Shown here: positions 1 through 5,170 of the stretch, one piece after another
Numbering within the stretch: position 1 is the first letter of the stretch
How the letters are laid out: each line of letters starts with the position of its first letter
From: CAYSYY01 sp964576115 [NCBI: uncultured Gemmatimonadota bacterium]
Lineage (GTDB): Bacteria > Blakebacterota > Blakebacteria > Blakebacterales
Reading direction: 5' to 3'
Assembly (NCBI GenBank): GCA_964576115.1
Contig: CAZNUA010000066.1
Span: forward strand, 1 to 15,943
Length of the DNA: 15,943 bases
Notes under the pieces: model-generated
What the model was told of the DNA's origin: nothing
The model's input: only the letters and a program-made list of their open reading frames with translations
Databases searched by the model: none
Translations under genes and position numbers: made by a program

Positions 1-436
1 GGCGACGGGGCAGACGGGCGAATCCCTCTTCGCGCAACAGCACGGTCAGGGTGTTGATGCTCACGTCTTCGCCCATGAGACTGAGCTCCCGACGAATATC
101 GTAGACCGAGAGGTTCTGCTTTCTCAGAGCGACAACCTTTTCCCGGAGCCGATCCCGTACCGGGGGGACCTGCGGTCCATGGACGATGTCTTTGAAGAAT
201 CGATCGGCCTGCTGGCTCTCATTGCGAAAGCGGTGACAGAGGACCCGGAAGTATCCGGGATCGTAGCCGAAGCGCTCGGCTGCCTCGGCGGAGGTGAGTC
301 CTTCGACGAAATACGCCCGCAGAGCTTCATACTGGCGGTGCGTAACCTTCTCTGGGGCGAGGAAGAAGTGCCCCTCGGGATGCACAGGCGTTATCTTATT
401 GCACTTACTGTTATCCACATCAATATGATACCACAT
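1..436 (-). CDS. Transposase N-terminal region (partial, runs off left edge)
   Basis: Read on the minus strand from an ATG at 436, this gives 145 residues with no stop before the window edge, so the catalytic part lies outside. Two helix-turn-helix-like segments are visible. The first (about residues 35-66) contains EALRAYFVEGL, SAEAAERFGY and FRVLCHRFR. The second (about 98-140) contains ALRKQNLSVYDIRREL and ends in LLREEGFARLPRR. This paired-HTH layout with the GFARLPRR tail is, from memory, typical of the N-terminus of a common transposase family in high-GC bacteria; I cannot name the IS family with certainty. No Shine-Dalgarno is obvious before the ATG, and an in-frame stop lies about 35 bases upstream of it. 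It may be intact or already a remnant. The strand and frame are supported by coherent protein sequence; the opposite-strand frame of similar length is low-complexity and unconvincing. Confidence 0.7.
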   Translation of the reverse strand, partial: MWYHIDVDNSKCNKITPVHPEGHFFLAPEKVTHRQYEALRAYFVEGLTSAEAAERFGYDPGYFRVLCHRFRNESQQADRFFKDIVHGPQVPPVRDRLREKVVALRKQNLSVYDIRRELSLMGEDVSINTLTVLLREEGFARLPRR

Positions 437-656
437 ACATACGACACAATCTAAGCACCTCGTTATCGATAGTGACTATTTCTGGATATGCTAGCTTTTT
501 AAGGCCCTACGCGCTGTTTACGAGACTGTATCGTTAAGAGCTATAAGTGGCACCATAATAGATAACATTACGCCAGGCAATTTTAAGTACTGGCAATCTG
601 TAACGTGTCACAACTGCCCACTCCTCGTGAATGCGCTACAGAAGGAAGCCGCACGC
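437..656. other. AT-rich non-coding stretch
   Basis: About 220 bases between the transposase start and the truncated propeller ORF. It is clearly richer in A and T than the rest of the window (for example around 440-600). I see no coding frame, RNA gene or clear terminal inverted repeat in it. It is probably the junk margin of one or more insertions. Confidence 0.4.
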
Positions 657-1148
657 CTACGCTGGGCCGCGACTGTTATCAGCTTGGGGGTCCGTGGAAA
701 TCGAGGCTAGCGATCTAAATTCTCCTGGTCCATCACCTTGTTTCCCTATCCACCTAATAAATTGACCGTCCTTACCAAAGATGCCAATTCGCTCTGCTCC
801 CGTGTCAGGCACATAATACTGTCCATCATCTCCGCGATGGAAGGTATATGCTCTAGTGATTAAAGATTCCGGATTGAACTCGTCTTGTACCAACTGGGCT
901 TCTTCAATGAAATTGAAAAGTTGATCTTTATATCTTGGTACCATAGAGGTAGTAGCAACAATAACTCCGTCTTCATTCATTGTTTCAAAGGTATGTTCCT
1001 GTTGTTCTTCATGAATATTTGTACAACAAGTAACCATTAGAAATGAAATCTGAAGAGCGTGGAACCAGAGAAGTCTAATGCCTATGTGTGAACCAGAGCT
1101 GGAATAATTGACAACTATTGGGGAATATGTAGAATGAATTTGATCCAT
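657..1148 (-). pseudogene. Truncated 6-bladed beta-propeller, lipoprotein-like
   Basis: The frame contains motifs of the secreted 6-bladed beta-propeller (NHL-like) family. A strand of the type EDGVIVATT is followed by a first blade with TFHRGDDGQYYVPDTGAERIG, then FGKDGQFIRWIG and the family hallmark GDGPGEF. Full proteins have about 350-400 residues. This one stops about 20 residues after GPGEF in a non-family tail, so only the first two blades remain. A hydrophobic stretch (LLWFHALQISFLMVTCC) near the N-terminus resembles a lipoprotein signal ending in a Cys pair, but no good start codon sits just before it. The ATG at 1148 is the first one outside the presumed IS256 end; the same frame opens further upstream into IS sequence. 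Base composition is lower in GC than the neighbours. Most likely a gene fragment left by rearrangement. Confidence 0.55.
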
Positions 1149-1161
1149 ATATTTCAACACC

Positions 1162-1190
1162 CAGTTGTGCAACAAGTCTTCTGTAAAAGT
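1162..1190. repeat. Putative terminal end of the IS256-type remnant
   Basis: Just beyond the transposase stop, the minus strand reads CTTTTACAGAAGACTTGTTG and then CACAAC. IS256-family ends commonly carry a TTTACAGAAATT-like inverted repeat shortly after the transposase stop. The match is to remembered family style only, and the partner end is not in the window, so the boundary is an inference. Confidence 0.3.
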
Positions 1191-1215
1191 TTCACAGCCA
1201 TCCTGCCCCTGAGGG

Positions 1216-1677
1216 TCAGTTAACACATTCTACTGTTTCAGTCTCCGGTTGTTCAAGCACCTCCATCAACAGATATCGTCGTCCCGTCACCCAGTCTTCA
1301 TGCAGTTCCTTCAGGAGTGCGGTTGCCAGACGCCTGCAGCTCTGGGGCGTGGGGAAGATCCGGACAACCCGGCTCCTTCGTTTGACTTCCTGCATGATCC
1401 GTTCCAGACCGTTGGAGGTTCTGAGCCTCACCCAGTGGGAGTTGGGAAAATCGAGAACCGCCAGTGTCTCACGGGCGTTCTCATCGAGCCAGGTGGCAGC
1501 CTCCGGGATCTTTGCCTCCCACTCCTCGATCATCTTATCCAGCCGTTTCTCAGCATCTGCCCGATTCCGGCTGAAGTCCCAAATGCCCCTCATCGCATCC
1601 CGGACATCTGGCCAGTGTTTCTTCGACACCTTCTCCATCAGATTAGACTCAAACTGACCGGGGATCTTCTCGTTGAA
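1216..1677 (-). pseudogene. IS256-family (Transposase_mut) transposase, C-terminal remnant
   Basis: The frame encodes the last ~154 residues of a mutator/IS256-type transposase, normally about 400 residues. Visible family features are the KVSKKHWPDVRDAMRGIW segment, the LAVLDFPNSHWVRLRTSNGLER block and KRRSRVVRIFP. These are followed by the C-terminal RRLATALLKELHEDW stretch. The Glu in SNGLER is the likely third acidic residue of the DDE triad; the two catalytic Asp residues belong to the missing N-terminal part. The frame closes at a TGA immediately upstream (1678-1680), so the 5' two thirds are gone and the remnant cannot be active. An ATG at 1638 gives a 140-residue open frame, but it is internal to the family alignment. 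It sits between two propeller fragments pointing in opposite directions. Confidence 0.8.
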
Positions 1678-1712
1678 TCAGTTACCTGGCCCGTCTGAAC
1701 AGGAGCTGATTC

Positions 1713-1994
1713 ATGAAATGGTTCATGACTGCGCGTTCGCTTCGACGATATGACTCTCGTGAGTTGATTTTTCTTCTGCTCGTTGTCGTGACTATCACCC
1801 TGGTGCCGCCCACCATCTCGGCCCAGCGTCAGGCCCGCTGGCGGGGCACGATCGAACAGGAAGAGGGTGTCCGGGTCATCCGAAACCCTGCTGATCCCCT
1901 TTACGGTGTCATCACCTTCGATCTGCGTCCCGATCTGAAATCAGAGAGCCCGTGCGTGTTCGGAGCGGCTGGCGGCTCGTACCCGGGGTCATAG
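1713..1994 (+). pseudogene. Truncated secreted beta-propeller protein (N-terminus only)
   Basis: The ATG follows a good Shine-Dalgarno AGGAG with 7-8 nt spacing. The product begins with a charged n-region and a hydrophobic core (IFLLLVVVTITLV), ending in ISAQ, a plausible signal peptide with cleavage near residue 37. The mature start WRGTIEQEEGVRVIRNP, then ADPLYG, is the usual opening of bacterial 6-bladed beta-propeller proteins. Family similarity fades after about residue 75 (around base 1935), and the frame ends after 93 residues, so the blades are missing. Signal peptide and ribosome site are intact, so a short secreted peptide could still be made, but the gene is best read as 3'-truncated. 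Confidence 0.55.
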
Positions 1995-1995
1995 C

Positions 1996-2010
1996 GCCGG
2001 AGTATCCGGC
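1996..2010 (-). terminator. Possible hairpin downstream of the DUF2164 gene
   Basis: Perfect 6-bp stem GCCGGA / TCCGGC with a 3-nt loop, 17 bases beyond the stop of the minus-strand DUF2164 gene. No T-run follows, so intrinsic termination is uncertain. Confidence 0.25.
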
Positions 2011-2026
2011 TTCGGATCAGAGACTG

Positions 2027-2281
2027 CTACGGAGCGTCTGTCCAGTAACCGAACTCCGGTTCATAGAGCGAAATATCGAGATCGACGACCTTCTCCTGCA
2101 TGAAGACCTGCGCGTCGGAGATCGCCTGGTTGTAGATACATGGTCCGATCTCCCGCAGACAGAAATCCAGCAGCAATCCGGCCTTCAGATCGCCGATCTC
2201 TTCTTCCATGTGTTCGGCGAAATAGCGCTTGATCGAGGCGACGAGTTTCTTTCCTGTTTCCGGCTCAAGTTCGATCGGCAT
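2027..2281 (-). CDS. DUF2164 family protein
   Basis: An 84-residue protein, the usual size for DUF2164. It shows the conserved helical core IKRYFAEHMEEEIGDLKAGL, the LLDFCLREIGPCIYNQAI block, and the C-terminal YEPEFGYW signature. Function is unknown; the family is small, acidic, cytoplasmic and has no known catalytic residues. The ATG has AAGGA about 6 nt upstream (minus strand), which supports the start. It is complete and undamaged although it lies among broken genes. It has no obvious operon partner: the neighbours are a truncated propeller on the other strand and non-coding DNA. Frames on the opposite strand across this gene are shadows. Confidence 0.85.
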   Translation of the reverse strand: MPIELEPETGKKLVASIKRYFAEHMEEEIGDLKAGLLLDFCLREIGPCIYNQAISDAQVFMQEKVVDLDISLYEPEFGYWTDAP

Positions 2282-2438
2282 ACGATTCCTTTTCGAACAG
2301 CTCCTGCCCCGTCACGATCGCGTTCCCGCGTCCATGCGCTTCCTGTCTGAGTGTCTTCTTCTCGAGCGCATTCCGCCCGTTCTCGAGCAACTACCGGCAT
2401 TGCGCGCGAATCACACTGCAAGGTACAGGAGGGTTCCG

Positions 2439-2495
2439 ATGATTGCCGACCACGAACCTCCGCTGCCGGAATGGTACGACAGGAACGCTTCGTGA
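2439..2495 (+). CDS. Candidate 18-residue small ORF with strong ribosome site
   Basis: The sequence AGGAGGG ends 5 nt before an ATG, the strongest Shine-Dalgarno in this part of the window. The peptide is MIADHEPPLPEWYDRNAS and then stops. I do not recognise it. It could be a real leader or small protein, or the surviving 5' end of a gene cut by later insertions. The same frame extends upstream without a stop, so the ribosome site is the only argument for this start. Confidence 0.25.
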   Translation: MIADHEPPLPEWYDRNAS

Positions 2496-2551
2496 ACCTG
2501 TCCCAGCCGGGAGGTGTTGACATCGAATCACCGCTGTTCGATCCCTGCGCC

Positions 2552-2569
2552 AGGAGCCTGTCGGAGTAA
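2552..2569 (+). repeat. Left terminal inverted repeat
   Basis: 18 bp, identical to the reverse complement of 2715-2732. Read on the plus strand in one frame it encodes RSLSE followed by TAA. Confidence 0.75.
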
Positions 2570-2630
2570 CCGGCAATCGTGAGGTTTGGGCTGGCGCCGG
2601 CCGACCAGGCGGCTGAGCCGGAGGCCCGGA

Positions 2631-2652
2631 AACGTAGTCACTGTGCTACGTT
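2631..2652. other. Hairpin inside the MITE-like element
   Basis: AACGTAG and CTACGTT form a perfect 7-bp stem around TCACTGTG, which can itself add a CAC/GTG pairing. CCGGA and TCCGG flank it further out. Confidence 0.45.
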
Positions 2653-2714
2653 GAGGACATCCGGTGAAAGCCAACGCCGTCGGCCGGATGCCAGCGCAGA
2701 CCGCAACCGGTGGT

Positions 2715-2732
2715 TTACTCCGACAGGCTCCT
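2715..2732 (-). repeat. Right terminal inverted repeat
   Basis: 18 bp, perfect inverted copy of 2552-2569. It overlaps the last five codons and the stop of the Rrf2-family gene. Confidence 0.75.
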
Positions 2733-3149
2733 AGGCCTGTACTGCAGATCCCTGAGCTGAAAATCGGCCAGCCGTATTCGACCCAGGTATTCGGTGACCC
2801 GGTCCTGCAGTTCCCGATGCAGATCCCGGAAAATACAGGTGCCGGGCCGGCAGACTGGCCGGCCCAGCAGGCAGGCCGGTTCGGGGAGGGGACCGTCGAC
2901 AGCCCGGATCACATCGAGTACACTGAGCTGGGTGGATTCGTGCCCCAGCCGGTAGCCACCGGCAGCTCCGCGCGAGGAGATCACCAGACCCTGCCGGGCC
3001 AACCCACTGAGAACCTTGGCCAGGTGCGATGATGAGCAGCCCAGGACCTGGGCTATCTCGGTGACCGGAACATGCCGGCCGGTGCTGTCCGCTGCCATAT
3101 AGGCCAGGGCGTGCACCCCCAGGTTGGCGGCTTCCGATATCCTCAGCAT
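2715..3149 (-). CDS. Rrf2-family transcriptional regulator with Fe-S type cysteines
   Basis: A 144-residue winged-helix regulator. Residues 1-20 (MLRISEAANLGVHALAYMA) and the HTH/wing at about 27-68 (VTEIAQVLGCSSSHLAKVL, then GGYRLG) are classic Rrf2. Cys93, Cys100 and Cys105 (spacing CX6CX4C) lie where IscR and NsrR bind an Fe-S cluster, so a cluster-dependent sensor of NO, oxygen or Fe-S status is likely. The exact ligand cannot be told from the spacing. The ATG at 3149 has GGGGAG about 9 nt upstream and begins at the family's normal first residue; a longer in-frame start at 3194 is less likely. The gene is divergent from the DUF438-hemerythrin gene, 326 bases apart, suggesting local control of it. 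Its last residues RSLSE and the stop come from the terminal repeat of the adjoining element, so the native C-terminus may have been replaced. Confidence 0.85.
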   Translation of the reverse strand: MLRISEAANLGVHALAYMAADSTGRHVPVTEIAQVLGCSSSHLAKVLSGLARQGLVISSRGAAGGYRLGHESTQLSVLDVIRAVDGPLPEPACLLGRPVCRPGTCIFRDLHRELQDRVTEYLGRIRLADFQLRDLQYRPRSLSE

Positions 3150-3187
3150 GAACAACACTCCCCGGCGGATACCGCAGCCTCTGGTTT

Positions 3188-3297
3188 GCACCACGACCGT
3201 TTCCGGTGTGAACCGCGATCGCCTCTGATGTGCAATGCGATCGGGCCCACCACGAACCGCGATCGCCTCCGGCGCGAACTGCGATCGGATCCACCAT
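3188..3297. repeat. Five contiguous 22-bp units with GCGATCG core
   Basis: Units start at 3188, 3210, 3232, 3254 and 3276. Units 2-5 all carry GCGATCG at the same offset (positions 6-12 of the unit). Unit 1 has the degenerate ACGACCG. Units 2 and 4 share GAACCGCGATCGCCTC exactly; units 3 and 5 share TGCGATCGG, so the array also reads as a 44-bp double repeat. There are no spacers between units. A 22-bp period is not a multiple of three but is close to two helical turns, which fits protein binding on one DNA face. It ends 38 bases before the Rrf2-family start codon. The rest of the 3150-3475 gap holds the promoter-like sites listed separately and an AT-rich stretch near 3300-3345. Confidence 0.7.
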
Positions 3298-3323
3298 CGA
3301 GGAACAATTCGGAATTCATCGTC

Positions 3324-3352
3324 AGAATACTGAATTATTCCTTGCAGAGCAA
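3324..3352 (-). promoter_or_regulatory. Possible promoter for the Rrf2-family gene
   Basis: On the minus strand TTGCTC (3352-3347) and TATTCT (3329-3324) are separated by 17 nt in an AT-rich island. Transcription would start near 3317, placing the 22-bp array in the untranslated leader. Sigma-70 style match only. Confidence 0.35.
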
Positions 3353-3370
3353 CCCGTAATCCCCGATACT
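3342..3370 (+). promoter_or_regulatory. Weak promoter candidate for the DUF438-hemerythrin gene
   Basis: TTGCAG and GATACT are 17 nt apart and overlap the -35 of the divergent candidate. A small hairpin (CCCCG / CGGGG, 3361-3379) covers its -10. Poor consensus match. Confidence 0.2.
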
Positions 3371-3475
3371 GATCCGGGGAGGATATACGGAGTCCGAATT
3401 AGCGGGCTGCGATGACTGTTCGTGAGACGCGCACCCCGATCGCGGCTCAGGGCAATCGAAACCGGAGAATGATCC

Positions 3476-4996
3476 ATGGAACTGACGCCGCAGACCAGAC
3501 TCGCCGAACTGCTGGAAGCCCACCCCTTCCTGACCGATTGGCTAGTTGATTACGCCCCTGCTTTCGATAAGCTGAAGAGCCCGGTCCTGCGCCAGACTCT
3601 GGGCCGGGTCGCCACCCTCGAAATGGCCGCCGAAATGGCCGCGATCCCCCTCGACACCCTTCTGGCCGATCTTTCAGAAGTGATCGCAGTACAGAGCGGC
3701 GAGCCCGGCGACCGGTCGGCTGGCCCTGCCCCGGTTGACAGCGCGGCCGGCGGTGGCGATGAGCCCGAGCAGGAACCGGATGAGATCGACCCGGCCCGGC
3801 TCGAGACCCTGAAGGGGATCATCCGCGATCTGCACGCCGGCACCGCGGTCGAGGAGCTCAAGAGTCGCTTCGCCGATCTGCTGGCCGACGTAAGCCCGAC
3901 CGAGATCAGCCGGATGGAACAACAGCTGATCTCCGAGGGACTGCCCACCGAACAGGTCCAGGGGCTCTGCGACGTGCACGTCCGCGTCTTCCGCGATTCC
4001 CTCGACGCGCAGGAGAAGGTCGAAACCCCACCCGGGCATCCGGTACACACCTTCCAGGCCGAGAATGCCGCTCTCCGGCAGGTGGTCGAGGACCTGAACC
4101 GGATCCTCTCCGGGCTGGGCGAGGAACCCTCGGCCGATGCCTTCGGGGCGGTCCGCGACGAACTCGGCGCCCGGCTCGAGGCGCTCGGGCAGATCGACCG
4201 GCACTATCTGCGCAAGGAGAACCAGCTCTTTCCCGTGCTCGAATCGAAGGGGGTCTCGGGCCCCCCGCAGGTCATGTGGGCGATCCACGACCAGATCCGC
4301 AGGGATCTCAAGGAACTGCGGTCCGCCTTCGAAGCCGGCGATGCCGCCACCCTGGCCGGACGCGGCCCCGCCGTGACGGAGCAGATCATCGAGATGATCT
4401 ACAAGGAGGAGAACATCCTCCACCCCATGGCGATGGAGATTCTGAACGTAGCCGACTGGGCCCGGATCTACGACGGCGAGGAGGAGGTCGGTTTTGCCCT
4501 GGTCGATCGAGGCAGCGAGTGGACCCCGCCCGAATCCGTCCTGCGGCAGGCCGCCGAGGGTTCTGAAGCCGAGCCGACCGCCGCCCTGCCCCTCGACACC
4601 GGCCTGCTGAGTCTGGAACAGATCAACCTGCTGCTCACCCACCTGCCGGTGGATGTCTCCTTCGTGGACGAGAACGACGAGGTCCGGTACTACTCCGACT
4701 CACCCGACCGCCTCTTCACCCGCACCCCGGCCGTGATCGGCCGCACAGTGCAGAACTGTCATCCCCCCGACAGCGTCCACATGGTCAACGCCATCCTCGA
4801 TGCCTTCCGCTCCGGGGAGCAGGACACGGCCGAGTTCTGGATCCAGATGAAGGGCCGCTTCGTTCACATCCGTTACTTCGCCATGCGCGACGCTGAAGGT
4901 GAGTACCGCGGCTGCCTCGAGGTCAGTCAGGATGTGACCGGAATCCGGGCCCTTGAGGGGGAGCGTCGGCTGCTTGAATGGGAATCGGATTCTTGA
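3476..4996 (+). CDS. DUF1858-DUF438-hemerythrin-PAS sensor-like protein
   Basis: A 506-residue cytoplasmic protein with a recognisable domain order. Residues 1-65 match DUF1858 (ELLEAHPFLTDWLVDYAPAF). Residues about 105-175 match DUF438 (LKGIIRDLHAGTAVEELKSR, ending GLCDVHVRVF). Residues 187-325 form a hemerythrin HHE helical domain. Residues about 388-492 form a PAS domain of the DUF438-associated type with CHPPDS at 428-433. Candidate di-iron ligands are His188/191, His243, Glu248, His271, Glu311/312 and His316. No transmembrane, kinase or HTH segment is present, so any output must go through a partner. A GGAGA ribosome site precedes the ATG. The acidic, Pro/Ala-rich linker (about 75-104) separates the first two domains. 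Family members are usually linked to oxygen, NO or redox sensing; this role is inferred here from the domains and the divergent Fe-S type regulator. Confidence 0.9.
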   Translation: MELTPQTRLAELLEAHPFLTDWLVDYAPAFDKLKSPVLRQTLGRVATLEMAAEMAAIPLDTLLADLSEVIAVQSGEPGDRSAGPAPVDSAAGGGDEPEQEPDEIDPARLETLKGIIRDLHAGTAVEELKSRFADLLADVSPTEISRMEQQLISEGLPTEQVQGLCDVHVRVFRDSLDAQEKVETPPGHPVHTFQAENAALRQVVEDLNRILSGLGEEPSADAFGAVRDELGARLEALGQIDRHYLRKENQLFPVLESKGVSGPPQVMWAIHDQIRRDLKELRSAFEAGDAATLAGRGPAVTEQIIEMIYKEENILHPMAMEILNVADWARIYDGEEEVGFALVDRGSEWTPPESVLRQAAEGSEAEPTAALPLDTGLLSLEQINLLLTHLPVDVSFVDENDEVRYYSDSPDRLFTRTPAVIGRTVQNCHPPDSVHMVNAILDAFRSGEQDTAEFWIQMKGRFVHIRYFAMRDAEGEYRGCLEVSQDVTGIRALEGERRLLEWESDS

Positions 4997-5012
4997 GCGG
5001 GATCGCTCCCGC
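4997..5012 (+). terminator. Hairpin directly after the DUF438-hemerythrin stop
   Basis: GCGGGA-TCGC-TCCCGC, a perfect 6-bp stem starting at the base after the TGA. No U-tract follows, so it may be a 3'-end stabiliser instead of a terminator. Confidence 0.35.
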
Positions 5013-5034
5013 CCGTCCGGTGCTCAAGTAACAA

Positions 5035-5062
5035 TTGATCCCGAGCTGCGTGTTATTATCTG
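5035..5062 (+). promoter_or_regulatory. Possible promoter of the permease gene
   Basis: TTGATC and TATCTG with 16 nt between, in a short AT-rich island (TTATTATCTG) within otherwise GC-rich DNA about 110 bases before the permease start. Weak -10 match. Confidence 0.3.
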
Positions 5063-5170
5063 TGGGGAAGAAGCCGCTGACGGGAGCCCACTCGACTCCG
5101 CCCGAAAGCCACCGGGTGCTCCTGGAGCCAGAACCGGCCGGATGATGAACCGGCCTGCAGGAGTGTGCTC

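Larger units (their letters stand above)
2552..2732. mobile_element. 181-bp MITE-like element with 18-bp terminal inverted repeats
   Basis: The left arm AGGAGCCTGTCGGAGTAA (2552-2569) is repeated perfectly and inverted at 2715-2732. The interior has no protein frame of its own but is rich in palindromes: a hairpin at 2631-2652 and a longer one with arms at 2658-2664 and 2687-2693. Size, perfect termini and lack of coding capacity fit a non-autonomous transposable element (MITE) or an internally deleted IS. I see no convincing target-site duplication in the flanks. The remaining DNA from 2282 to 2551 holds only the small ORF listed separately. Confidence 0.5.

Noticed and set aside
179-454. 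91-residue plus-strand ORF at the left end
   Set aside because: The minus strand in the same place encodes a coherent transposase N-terminus with two HTH segments; the plus-strand frame lacks family features.
2552-2732. The palindromic element as an integron attC site
   Set aside because: There is no clear core GTTRRRY/RYYYAAC pair at the ends and no integrase or cassette array nearby.
3188-3297. The 22-bp array as a short CRISPR
   Set aside because: Units are contiguous with no unique spacers, are only partly conserved, and no cas gene is near.
2731-3297. A 188-residue minus-strand protein spanning the 22-bp array and the regulator
   Set aside because: It is a shifted frame of the Rrf2 gene; the array period (22) is not a multiple of three, so the repeats are DNA-level.
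3674-4642. 322-codon minus-strand open frame opposite the DUF438-hemerythrin gene
   Set aside because: Antisense mirror of conserved domains, no ribosome site or recognisable fold.
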